A stretch of DNA of 44,855 nucleotides. Source: CANQBR01 sp964641395 (GTDB lineage Bacteria; Bacillota; Negativicutes; Acidaminococcales; Acidaminococcaceae). Under the pieces are notes generated by a model, which did no database searches, was not told where the DNA came from, and worked only from the letters and a program-made list of their open reading frames with translations. Where the stretch lies: the NCBI GenBank assembly GCA_964641395.1, contig CAZXKQ010000014.1, positions 1 to 44,855 of the forward strand, in the 5' to 3' direction. Every line of letters starts with the position of its first letter. The first letter of the stretch is position 1. Of this stretch, positions 25,018 to 33,236 are shown piece by piece. The position numbers and the translations under genes were made by a program.

Positions 25018-25977
25018 TTGAAGGAGAAGGAGAAGGAGGGCACTACGGCTTCCACCGCTTCCGTAGGGGTGGGAGAGAGGTTGAGGTATGCCCGCCTGGC
25101 GAAAAAGCTCACTTTGGAGCAGGCGGAGGCCGATACTAACATCCGGGCCCGCTATCTGGCCGCCGTGGAAGAGGAGCGCTACCAGGACACCCCTGGCGAC
25201 GTGTTTGTGCGGGGCATCATCCGCACCTACGGCAACTACCTAGGCCTGGATGGGCCCACCCTGGTCAGCGCCTACCGGCAAGCCCACAGCGGCGGCCCTG
25301 CCGGCGGCGGCGCCATCAGGGAAGTGGACAAGGTCAAGGTCAAGGTGCAGTTGAAGGATCAGCGGGACGTAGGCAGCGGCCAAGACCCGGCGGTCAAAAG
25401 CAAGGGCAGGGGCCTGCCCCTGCGGCAGGTGGGCTGCGGCCTCTTCATCCTGCTCCTCCTGGGAGCGGCCTGCTTCTTCATGCCCAACATCCTGGCCTGG
25501 CTGCGCAGCCTGCCCCAGGCGGCGGAGAAGCCGGCCAGCCCCATCACTGTGATCCAGCAAGAGAAGCCGGCCAAGGAGGCTGAGGCAGCGAAGCCAGAGG
25601 CAGCCCCTGCTGCCAAACCGGCCACGGAGGCGGCAAAGGGGCAGCAGCCTGAGCAGCCCCAGGCCAAAGACGCCCCCGCTACGGCTCCAGCCAGTCCCTC
25701 TGCAACCCTGGCCCAGGCCCAGGCCGCCCCAGGGGAGGCGGGGCAGGAGGTAGTGGTAAAGCTCAACTTCCTAGACCGTTGCTGGCTGGCCGTCTACGCC
25801 GACGAGGCTAAGGTCTACGAAGGCCTGCTGACCCAGGGGGCCGTCCGTACCTTTACCGCTAAGCAGGCCCTGGAGATCAGGTATGGCAACATAGCCGCCG
25901 TAGAGGTAGAGGTGAACGGGCAAAAGGTGCCTAACCAGGGAGAGAAGGGCGTAGCCGACAAGGTCTACACCAGGTAG
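25018..25977 (+). CDS. RodZ-like helix-turn-helix membrane protein
   Basis: About 319 residues. The N-terminal HTH domain (VGERLRYARLAKKLTLEQAEADTNIRARYLAAVEEERY, then GDVFVRGIIRTYGNYLGLD) is followed by a linker, a single membrane segment (CGLFILLLLGAACFFMPNIL), an Ala/Pro/Glu-rich stretch and a C-terminal beta domain (VKLNFLDRCWLAVYADEAKVYEGLL) of the DUF4115 type. This is the RodZ layout: cytoplasmic HTH, membrane anchor, outer domain, supporting rod-shape and cell-wall machinery. The TTG at 25018 is preferred because GGGAGGT sits 7 bp upstream; a GTG at 25009 overlaps that site. It follows ftsK, a common neighbourhood in Bacillota. Confidence 0.87.
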   Translation: MKEKEKEGTTASTASVGVGERLRYARLAKKLTLEQAEADTNIRARYLAAVEEERYQDTPGDVFVRGIIRTYGNYLGLDGPTLVSAYRQAHSGGPAGGGAIREVDKVKVKVQLKDQRDVGSGQDPAVKSKGRGLPLRQVGCGLFILLLLGAACFFMPNILAWLRSLPQAAEKPASPITVIQQEKPAKEAEAAKPEAAPAAKPATEAAKGQQPEQPQAKDAPATAPASPSATLAQAQAAPGEAGQEVVVKLNFLDRCWLAVYADEAKVYEGLLTQGAVRTFTAKQALEIRYGNIAAVEVEVNGQKVPNQGEKGVADKVYTR

Positions 25978-26041
25978 GAAGATTGGCCAGGCCGGCAAGG
26001 TCTGGTCGGACTAGGATATAGGGTCCGGCTGAAGGGTGAGT

Positions 26042-27928
26042 ATGGCTGCTTTTTTGCCTATGACAAGAGAAGAGATGGCCGCCAGAGGTTGGGAGGGACT
26101 GGACTTCCTCTTCCTCAGCGGCGATGCCTATGTGGATCACCCTGCCTTCGCCCCGGCCCTCATCTGCCGCCTGCTGGAGGCGGAGGGGTACAAGGTGGGG
26201 CTGCTCTGCCAGGTGGACTGGCGGCAGCCGGACAGCGTCAAGGCCCTAGGCAGGCCGCGGCTGGGGGTGCTGGTGTGCGGAGGCAACCTAGACTCCCTGC
26301 TCTGTCATTATACAGTTAGTAAGAAACGCCGCATGACGGATAAGTACACCGCTGGCGGGCTGATAGGCAAGCGGCCAGATCATGCGGCGGTTGTTTATGC
26401 CCGGCTGGCCAAGGCGGCCTGGCCGGAACTGCCCTGCATCCTAGGGGGCCTGGAGGCCAGCCTGCGCCGCTTCGTCCACTACGATTATTGGGAAGATAGG
26501 TTGCTGCCCTCCATCTTGGAGGACAGCGGTGCCGATTTGTTGATTTACGGCATGGGGGAGAGGCAGGTGAAGGAGGTGGCCGCCTACCTGGCAGGAGGAG
26601 CCAGGGCGGAGGAGCTCCACCACCTAGCCGGCACCGCCTACCTGGCCAGCACCCCGCCAGACCTAGACCAGGCGGTGGAACTGCCCTCCTATGAAGCCAT
26701 CCTGGCCGACAGGAGGCTCTTCGCCCTGGCCTATCAAAGTCAGTACCTGGAGCAGGATCCCATCCGAGGCAGGCAGGTGGTGCAGAGGGGCCGGTCCGCC
26801 TACCTAGTGCAGAATCCCCCTGCCCAGCCCCTCACTACGGCGGAACTGGACGCAGTTTACGCCCTGCCCTTTCAGCGGACCTACCACCCTAGTTACGCCT
26901 CCCTAGGCGGGGTGCCGGCCTTGGCGGAGGTGCGCTTCAGCCTGGTGAGCAGCCGGGGCTGCTTCGGCAGCTGCGCCTTCTGCGCCATCCACGCCCACCA
27001 GGGCCGCATCGTCCAGGCCCGCAGCCACGCCAGCCTGCTGGCGGAGGCGGCGGAGTTAACCCGCCTCCCTGGCTTTAAGGGCTACATCCACGATGTGGGA
27101 GGGCCCACCGCCAATTTTCGCCACCCTAGCTGCCAGAAGCAGTTGCAGGCGGGCACCTGCCGGGAGAGGCAGTGCCTCTATCCCAGCCCCTGCCCCCAGC
27201 TAGACGCAGATCACAGGGACTACCTGGAGCTTTTGCGCCGGCTGCGGGCTCTGCCAGGGGTGAAGAAGGTCTTCATCCGCAGCGGCCTCCGCTACGATTA
27301 CATCCTGGCAGACAAGAGGCAGGACTTCCTCCCCGCCCTCTGCCGCTACCATGTGAGCGGCCAGCTGAAGGTGGCGCCGGAGCACGTGGTGCCGGAGGTG
27401 CTGGCCAGGATGGGCAAGCCCCCGGCAGAGGTCTTCCTAGCCTTCTGCCGCCGCTATGAGGCGGAGAACCGGAAGCTGGGGCTGCACCAGTACCTAGTGC
27501 CCTATTTTATCAGCAGCCACCCTGGCTGCACCCTGGAGGACGCAGTGGCCCTGGCGGAGTTTTTACGGGACAGGGGCTGTTATCCGGAGCAGGTGCAGGA
27601 CTTCATCCCCACTCCCGGCAGCGCCGCCACCGCCATGTACTACAGCGGCATAGACCCGGCTAGCGGCCAGGAGGTCTACGTAGCAAGAGACCCTCATGAC
27701 AAGGCCCTCCAGCGGGCCCTGCTCCGCTACAAGGAGCCAGCCAACCAGGCCCTGGTGGTGGAGGCCCTCCAGCGGGCCCGGCGGCAGGACTTAATCGGCT
27801 ACGGCCCCCGCTGCCTGGTGCGGCCCCTGGCTGCCAGCAGGCAGCCAGGCCCCCAGCCCGCCTCTCAGAAGGGCAGTACCCCTGCCCGTAATCGCCTTAA
27901 AGAGCATAAAAAGAAGAAGCCCAGTTGA
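26042..27928 (+). CDS. YgiQ family radical SAM protein
   Basis: About 628 residues. The UPF0313/YgiQ pattern is clear: a cobalamin-binding-like N-terminal half (LDFLFLSGDAYVDHPAFAPALICRLLEAEG), the long conserved DKYTAGGLIGKRPDHAA and CILGGLEASLRRFVHYDYW, then the radical SAM cluster SSRGCFGSCAFCAIHAHQGR (CxxxCxxC). The C-terminal region HPGCTLEDAVALAEFLRD and VQDFIPTPGSAATAMYYSG is also typical. Substrate unknown. The ATG at 26042 is favoured over the GTG at 26036 because AAGGG directly abuts the GTG. It lies within the ftsK-rimO run. Confidence 0.94.
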   Translation: MAAFLPMTREEMAARGWEGLDFLFLSGDAYVDHPAFAPALICRLLEAEGYKVGLLCQVDWRQPDSVKALGRPRLGVLVCGGNLDSLLCHYTVSKKRRMTDKYTAGGLIGKRPDHAAVVYARLAKAAWPELPCILGGLEASLRRFVHYDYWEDRLLPSILEDSGADLLIYGMGERQVKEVAAYLAGGARAEELHHLAGTAYLASTPPDLDQAVELPSYEAILADRRLFALAYQSQYLEQDPIRGRQVVQRGRSAYLVQNPPAQPLTTAELDAVYALPFQRTYHPSYASLGGVPALAEVRFSLVSSRGCFGSCAFCAIHAHQGRIVQARSHASLLAEAAELTRLPGFKGYIHDVGGPTANFRHPSCQKQLQAGTCRERQCLYPSPCPQLDADHRDYLELLRRLRALPGVKKVFIRSGLRYDYILADKRQDFLPALCRYHVSGQLKVAPEHVVPEVLARMGKPPAEVFLAFCRRYEAENRKLGLHQYLVPYFISSHPGCTLEDAVALAEFLRDRGCYPEQVQDFIPTPGSAATAMYYSGIDPASGQEVYVARDPHDKALQRALLRYKEPANQALVVEALQRARRQDLIGYGPRCLVRPLAASRQPGPQPASQKGSTPARNRLKEHKKKKPS

Positions 27929-27953
27929 GGCTTCACCCCTTAGGATGATGAGT

Positions 27954-28931
27954 ATGTGGAAGAAAATATGTTTCTGTGCCCTCTGCTGCCTGCTGTTGGC
28001 AGGCTGCGGCGGCCAGCAGAAGGAGGAAACGGCCCACTTGGTCCTGTATTCCGAGCTGGAGCCCACCCTCACCCAGGCCATAGTGGCCGCCTATAACGCA
28101 GAAAATAAGCACCAGGCCCAGCTCACCCCGGTGTATGAGCTGAAGGAGGGGGCGGCGGCTGACCTGGTGCTGGCGGAACAGCGCACCCTGAACGGACTGA
28201 AGGTGGACGGCCGCCTGCAAAGCTATAGTTGCTCTGAGGGGGAGAGGCTGGCTGGTAAATTTAAAGATAAGGACGGCCTCTGGTACGGGGCCTTCTACGA
28301 TCCGGTGGTCTTCTTAGTCAACCAGACCTTTAGCCGCAGCATCGGCCAGCAGAGAATCCACGGCTGGGGCGACTTGCAGAACGGCTTCGGCGGCGCCCGC
28401 ATCGCCATGGAAAACCTCACCGACAACAATTCCACCGGCAACTTCATCGGCGCCCTGGCGGACAAGATGGGGGAGGGCCAGTCCCTCAGCTACCTGTGGT
28501 CGGTGGGCCGCTATATCAACCACTACAGCAAGTTTCCCTTCACCCCGGTGCGGATGGCGGCGGTGGGGGATGCGGACGTGGCCGTAACCCGCCGCAGCTA
28601 TGTGTTCAAGTATCTAGAAAGCAACTTCCCTGCCTATGAGCTCTTCCCAGTAGAGGGCACACCGGTGAACCTGTACGGGGTGGGGGTGCTGCAGGGCAGC
28701 AAGGCGGTGGAGGAGTGCGGCGCCTTTGCCGACTGGCTGTTGACGGACAGCGATATGCGGCGGGTCTGCCTGAGCCAGAACAGCGGCTACCTCTTCCTCC
28801 TGGACCAGGTAGGAGGGACCAGGCCCCCTGAGGAGCTGTGGCTCAACACCACCTATCTGTTGAACAGCCGGCAGGATTATTTGAAGCAGAGGTGGTTGGA
28901 GCGGGTGCGCTTCCGCCACGGACAGGAGTGA
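27954..28931 (+). CDS. Extracellular solute-binding lipoprotein
   Basis: About 325 residues. A signal peptide with lipobox LLLAGC at the N-terminus predicts lipid anchoring outside the membrane. The mature part (TAHLVLYSELEPTLTQAIVAAYNAEN; WYGAFYDPVVFLVNQTFSR; ADVAVTRRSYVFKYLESNFPAYELFPVEGTPVN) resembles periplasmic-binding proteins of the iron(III)/polyamine class. No permease or ATPase lies beside it, so it is an orphan; it may feed a distant transporter or act as a sensor. Start: ATG 27954 has AGGA 8 bp upstream, better than ATGs at 27945 and 27948. Ligand unknown. Confidence 0.82.
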   Translation: MWKKICFCALCCLLLAGCGGQQKEETAHLVLYSELEPTLTQAIVAAYNAENKHQAQLTPVYELKEGAAADLVLAEQRTLNGLKVDGRLQSYSCSEGERLAGKFKDKDGLWYGAFYDPVVFLVNQTFSRSIGQQRIHGWGDLQNGFGGARIAMENLTDNNSTGNFIGALADKMGEGQSLSYLWSVGRYINHYSKFPFTPVRMAAVGDADVAVTRRSYVFKYLESNFPAYELFPVEGTPVNLYGVGVLQGSKAVEECGAFADWLLTDSDMRRVCLSQNSGYLFLLDQVGGTRPPEELWLNTTYLLNSRQDYLKQRWLERVRFRHGQE

Positions 28932-28933
28932 AG

Positions 28934-30283
28934 ATGAACTTAGCCATCGTCAGCCTAGGCTGCCCGAAGAACATGGTAGACGGGGAGGTCATGGCCAGCC
29001 TGGCCGCAGAGCGGGGCTGGACCCTCTGCCAGGAGGCAGCTGAGGCGGAAGTGATCGTAGTCAATACCTGCGGCTTCATCGAAAGGGCCAAGGAAGAGTC
29101 CATAGCCGCCATCCTGGAGCAGGCCCGCTACAAGGAGGCAGGTAGCTGCCGGGCCCTCATCGTCAGCGGCTGCCTAGGCCAGCGTTATGCCGACGAATTG
29201 CTAGCGGAGCTGCCCGAGGTGGATGCGGTTTGCGGCACTGCCGCCTTCTGCGACCTGCCCTGGGTGCTGGAGCAGGCCCTGGCCGGCCGCCGCTTCAAGC
29301 ATCTGCGGCCCTTGGCGGTGCCGGCCTTCAAACGGCTGCCCCGCCTCCTCAGCACCCCCGGCCACTACGCCTACCTGAAGATAGCAGAGGGCTGCGACAA
29401 CTGCTGCTCCTACTGCGTCATACCCGCCATCCGGGGGCCCTATAGGTCCCGGCCCCTGGACGAAGTGGTGGAGGAGGCTGAGGCCCTGGCAGGGGCAGGG
29501 GTGAAGGAATTGATCCTTGTAGCCCAGGACACCAGCCAGTACGGCCTGGATCTGGCAGGCCGGCTGCTGCTGCCGGAGCTGCTGCGGCGCCTGAACGCCA
29601 TTCCCGGCCTCCGCTGGCTGCGGCTCCTCTACCTCTACCCGGAGAATATCACCACTGAGCTCATCCAGGCCCTGGCCGACTGCTCCAAGGTCTGCCACTA
29701 TGTGGACCTGCCCCTGCAGCACGCCAGCGACAAGGTGCTGCGGGAGATGAACAGGCGGGAGGAGCGCCGCCAGCTGGAAGCCCTCCTGGCCAGGCTGCGC
29801 CAAGCCCTGCCGGATGTGGCCCTCCGCACCACCTTCATCGTAGGCTTCCCTGGGGAAACGGAGGAGGACTTCGCCCAGCTGCTGGCCTTCGTCCAAGAGC
29901 AGAAGTTTACCAATGCCGGCGTCTTCACCTATTCCCGTGAGGAAGGCACCGAGGCGGGGGAGCGGCCTGACCAGGTTCCGGCCGCCGTGAAGGAAGAGCG
30001 CTACCACCGGCTGATGGCGGTGCAGGCGGCCATCTCGGAGGCCCAGGAACGGGCCCTGGAGGGCAGGGTGCTGGAAGTGGTCATCGAAGAGGAACTGGAG
30101 CCGGAGGGAGACGGCTACCACCGTTATGCCGCCAGAAGCTACCGGGAGGCGCCGGAGATAGACGGCAATATCTATGTAGAGAGCAGGCAGCCCCTGGCCC
30201 TAGGCAGCTTTCTGCCGGTGCGGGTGCAGCAGGGCTTTGCCTATGAAGCGGTGGCCCAGCCGCTGGCGGAGGAGGGTCTATGA
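28934..30283 (+). CDS. rimO: Ribosomal protein S12 methylthiotransferase RimO
   Basis: 449 residues from ATG 28934 (AGGAG site 6 bp upstream; the frame extends further up inside the preceding gene but without a start site). It adds a methylthio group to an aspartate of ribosomal protein S12. N-terminal UPF0004 domain: LAIVSLGCPKNMVDGEVM, VNTCGFIERAKEESI and VSGCLGQRY give the first cluster cysteines. The radical SAM site is KIAEGCDNCCSYCVIP. A C-terminal TRAM domain ends the protein. SLGCPKN and the IRGPYRSR segment are RimO rather than MiaB-like. It overlaps cinA by 4 bp (ATGA). Confidence 0.96.
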   Translation: MNLAIVSLGCPKNMVDGEVMASLAAERGWTLCQEAAEAEVIVVNTCGFIERAKEESIAAILEQARYKEAGSCRALIVSGCLGQRYADELLAELPEVDAVCGTAAFCDLPWVLEQALAGRRFKHLRPLAVPAFKRLPRLLSTPGHYAYLKIAEGCDNCCSYCVIPAIRGPYRSRPLDEVVEEAEALAGAGVKELILVAQDTSQYGLDLAGRLLLPELLRRLNAIPGLRWLRLLYLYPENITTELIQALADCSKVCHYVDLPLQHASDKVLREMNRREERRQLEALLARLRQALPDVALRTTFIVGFPGETEEDFAQLLAFVQEQKFTNAGVFTYSREEGTEAGERPDQVPAAVKEERYHRLMAVQAAISEAQERALEGRVLEVVIEEELEPEGDGYHRYAARSYREAPEIDGNIYVESRQPLALGSFLPVRVQQGFAYEAVAQPLAEEGL

Positions 30284-31527
30284 ACGTAGAGGTAATCACC
30301 ACGGGGACGGAGTTGCTCCTAGGGGAGATCGTCAACAGCAACTTTCCCTACCTGGCCCGGAACTTGAACCGGCGGGGCTTCAACGTCCTCTACGAGACTA
30401 CGGTAGGGGATAACCTGCAGCGACTGTGCCAGGCCCTGGCTGCCGCCCGGGAGAGGGCGGATATCATCATCACCACCGGCGGCCTAGGCCCCACCCGGGG
30501 GGACATCACCAGGGAGGCCCTGGCCCAGCTCTACGACCTGCCCTTGGTCTTCCAGGAAGGGCTGTGGCAGGAGATCGCCGCCTTCATGGCCCGGCGGAAC
30601 CGGCAGTTGACGGAGAACAATAAGCGGCAGGCCTTGGTGCCCCAGGGGGCCCAGGTGCTGCCTAACCAGGTGGGCACCGCCCCCGGCCTGTGGCTGGAAA
30701 GGGAGGGGAAGCTCTTCATCCTCCTGCCCGGGCCGCCCCACGAGGTAGAGGCCCTGTGCGGGGCAGAGCTGTGGCCCCGCCTCAGCGCCCGCTTCGACCA
30801 CGAGGGCACCATCCTCAGCCGCACCCTCCACCTGCGGAAGATCGGGGAATCCCAGGCTGCCACCTTCCTAGATAAGTTGATCCAGGAGCAGAGCAATCCC
30901 ACCCTGGCCCTCTATGCCCGCCGGGGGGAGATCATCCTGCGGCTCACCGCCAAAGGCTCCAGCCAAGAGGCGGCAACGGCCCTGCTGGACCAGTGGGAGG
31001 CTAGGGCTAGGCAGGCAGTGGGGCCCTATGTGTACGGCGTAGACGATGCCTCCCTGGCCGCCACCGTAGGCCGGCTCCTGTTGGAGCAGGGAGCTACCCT
31101 GGCCCTGGCCGAGAGCTGCAGCGGCGGCCTGGCTAGCAGCCTCCTCACCGACGTGCCTGGCAGCAGCGCCTACCTCCTTGGCAGCATAGTGTGCTATACG
31201 GAAAAGGTGAAGGAAGAGATAGTAGGGGTGAAGCAGGCCACCCTGGCGGCCCACACGGCGGTCAGCGCCGCAACGGCCTGCGAAATGGCCCAGGGGGTGC
31301 GGAAGCTCTTAGGCAGCGACTACGGCATCGGCATCACCGGCAATGCCGGCCCTACGGCCAGCTGCGGCCAGCCCTTAGGCCTGGTCTACATCGCCGTGGC
31401 CAGCGAGAAGGGCTGCCACAGCCACCGTTACTTCTTCCAGTCCAGCAGGACGGAGAACAAGCTGCGTAGCGCCCAAACCGCCCTCTCCCTGCTCTTAGAT
31501 GAATTATTGCAGTTTGGACATAATTAG
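30280..31527 (+). CDS. cinA: CinA family protein (nicotinamide-nucleotide amidase)
   Basis: 415 residues. The N-terminal MoaB-like COG1058 domain (EVITTGTELLLGEIVNSNFPYLARNL; TTGGLGPTRGDITREAL) has ADP-ribose pyrophosphatase-type activity in some relatives. The C-terminal domain (LALAESCSGGLASSLLTDVPGSSAYLLGSIVCYT; GIGITGNAGP) is the PncC amidase that deamidates nicotinamide mononucleotide to recycle NAD. The catalytic serine lies in AESCSGG. In many Gram-positives cinA sits near recA and is linked to competence; recA is not here. Start ATG overlaps the rimO stop by 4 bp, so the two are coupled. Confidence 0.95.
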   Translation: MNVEVITTGTELLLGEIVNSNFPYLARNLNRRGFNVLYETTVGDNLQRLCQALAAARERADIIITTGGLGPTRGDITREALAQLYDLPLVFQEGLWQEIAAFMARRNRQLTENNKRQALVPQGAQVLPNQVGTAPGLWLEREGKLFILLPGPPHEVEALCGAELWPRLSARFDHEGTILSRTLHLRKIGESQAATFLDKLIQEQSNPTLALYARRGEIILRLTAKGSSQEAATALLDQWEARARQAVGPYVYGVDDASLAATVGRLLLEQGATLALAESCSGGLASSLLTDVPGSSAYLLGSIVCYTEKVKEEIVGVKQATLAAHTAVSAATACEMAQGVRKLLGSDYGIGITGNAGPTASCGQPLGLVYIAVASEKGCHSHRYFFQSSRTENKLRSAQTALSLLLDELLQFGHN

Positions 31528-31538
31528 CAAAAAGCCTA

Positions 31539-31567
31539 TTGATAACTAGCAAAACACTAGTTATATT
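31539..31567 (+). promoter_or_regulatory. Helicase promoter with an embedded inverted repeat
   Basis: TTGATA at 31539-31544 and TATATT at 31562-31567 are 17 bp apart. The inverted repeat TAACTAG (31543-31549) / CTAGTTA (31557-31563) spans the spacer and overlaps both boxes, an arrangement expected for a repressor site. Two more CTAG motifs follow before the start codon. The area is far more AT-rich than its surroundings. Confidence 0.65.
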
Positions 31568-31606
31568 CAATATATCACTAGGAAAATACTAGACGGAGGA
31601 TAGTAC

Positions 31607-33196
31607 ATGACGGAAACTCAGCAAGAAAACTTCGGCCAACTCAGCCTGGACAAGAAGATCGTCAGCGCCCTGCACTACATGGGCTTTGAGGAGCCTTCTC
31701 CCATCCAGGCCGCCACCATACCTCTGGCCCTGGCGGGGGAAGACATCGTAGGCCAGGCCCAGACCGGCACCGGCAAGACCGCCGCCTTCGGCATCCCCAT
31801 CGTGCAGAACATCAGCGACCACCACCATATCCAGGCCCTGGTCCTGACTCCCACCCGGGAGCTGGCTATCCAGGTGGCGGAAGAACTGACCAAGATCGGC
31901 CGCATCAGCAGGATCAGAGCCCTGCCGGTCTACGGCGGCCAGCCTATTGAAAGACAGATTAAAGCGTTGAAAAACGGGGTGGAAATCGTCATCGGCACCC
32001 CCGGCCGCCTCTTAGACCACCTGAACCGCCGCACCATCAAGCTGGACCAGGTCCGCTTCCTGGTTCTGGACGAGGCGGATGAGATGCTGGACATGGGCTT
32101 CGTAGACGACATCGAAGCCATTATGGCCTACCTGCCGCCAGAGCGGCAGACCATGCTCTTTTCCGCTACCATGCCCCGGCCCATCCTCAGCCTCAGCAAG
32201 AAGTACATGAAGGCGCCTAAAACGGTGGCCATCACCAAGGAAGAGCTGACGGTGCCTAACATCCAGCAGTATTATTACGAGGTCAAGGACAAGGTGGAGG
32301 GGCTGTGCCGCCTGCTGGACACGGATGTAGAGGGCAAGCTGCTGATCTTCTGCCGCACTAAGAAGGGAGTGGACGATTTGAACGCCGCCCTGGGCAGCCG
32401 AGGCTACCTGGCGGAGGCCATCCACGGGGATCTCAGCCAGTTCCAGCGGGACCGGGTGATGAAGCGCTTCCGGGAGGGCAGTTGCGAGGTGCTCATCGCC
32501 ACCGACGTGGCCGCCCGGGGCCTGGACATCGACAACATCTCCCATGTCATCAACTACGACATACCCCAGGATCCGGAAAGCTACGTCCACCGCATCGGCC
32601 GCACCGGCCGTTACGGGGCCCAGGGAGTGGCCCTCACCTTCATCACCCCCCGGGAGTTCCGCCAACTGAAGCTCATCGAGCGGATCGCCCACACCCGCAT
32701 CCAGCGGCGGCAGCTGCCTACCGAGGACAATGTGATCGAGCGGCAGCGGGAGCAGATCCTCTCTAAGCTGCGGACGGTGCTGGAGTTGGACGCCTTCTCC
32801 CCCTACCTGCCTATCGCCCAGGACATCCTGGAGGATTACGGGCCGGCAGAGGCCCTGGCGGCGGCCTTGAAGCTGGGCCAGGAGGGGAGCAGGGCCCTGG
32901 AGGCGCCAGAGCCGCCCTTACGTTTGGATCTGCAGAATACCGGCGCCCGTCCGGGCATGGTGCGGCTCTTCATCACCATCGGCCGCAGCCAGAAGGTTAC
33001 GGTGCGGGACATCATCAACTCCATCGCCATCGAGGCGGACATCCCGGCCCGGGACATAGGCCAGATCAGCATCTACGACAAGTTCACCTTCGTGGAAGTG
33101 CCGGAGGATGTGGGGGAAAAGGTGCTGGCCGCGATGGACAAGAACACTATCAAAGGCTACAAGGTGAACATAGAACCGGCCAAACTGCGCAAATAG
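31607..33196 (+). CDS. DEAD-box RNA helicase with DbpA RNA-binding domain
   Basis: 529 residues. All helicase motifs are present: Q motif (FEEPSPIQAATIPLAL), I (AQTGTGKTAAF), Ia (PTRELAIQV), II (VLDEADEM), III (SAT), IV (LIFCRTK), V (ATDVAARGLDID) and VI (HRIGRTGRYG). The C-terminal domain from about residue 445 (MVRLFITIGRSQKVTVRDIINSIA, then DKFTFVEVPEDVGEKVLAAM) is a DbpA-type RNA-binding domain, implying a role in ribosome assembly, cold adaptation or RNA decay. It could be CshA- or DbpA-like; I leave the symbol open. ATG 31607 has CGGAGGA upstream. An operator-like repeat lies in its promoter. Confidence 0.95.
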   Translation: MTETQQENFGQLSLDKKIVSALHYMGFEEPSPIQAATIPLALAGEDIVGQAQTGTGKTAAFGIPIVQNISDHHHIQALVLTPTRELAIQVAEELTKIGRISRIRALPVYGGQPIERQIKALKNGVEIVIGTPGRLLDHLNRRTIKLDQVRFLVLDEADEMLDMGFVDDIEAIMAYLPPERQTMLFSATMPRPILSLSKKYMKAPKTVAITKEELTVPNIQQYYYEVKDKVEGLCRLLDTDVEGKLLIFCRTKKGVDDLNAALGSRGYLAEAIHGDLSQFQRDRVMKRFREGSCEVLIATDVAARGLDIDNISHVINYDIPQDPESYVHRIGRTGRYGAQGVALTFITPREFRQLKLIERIAHTRIQRRQLPTEDNVIERQREQILSKLRTVLELDAFSPYLPIAQDILEDYGPAEALAAALKLGQEGSRALEAPEPPLRLDLQNTGARPGMVRLFITIGRSQKVTVRDIINSIAIEADIPARDIGQISIYDKFTFVEVPEDVGEKVLAAMDKNTIKGYKVNIEPAKLRK

Positions 33197-33236
33197 GGGA
33201 GTGCGGTGCCCTCCTGGCAGCGTGTAGGCAAAGGAC

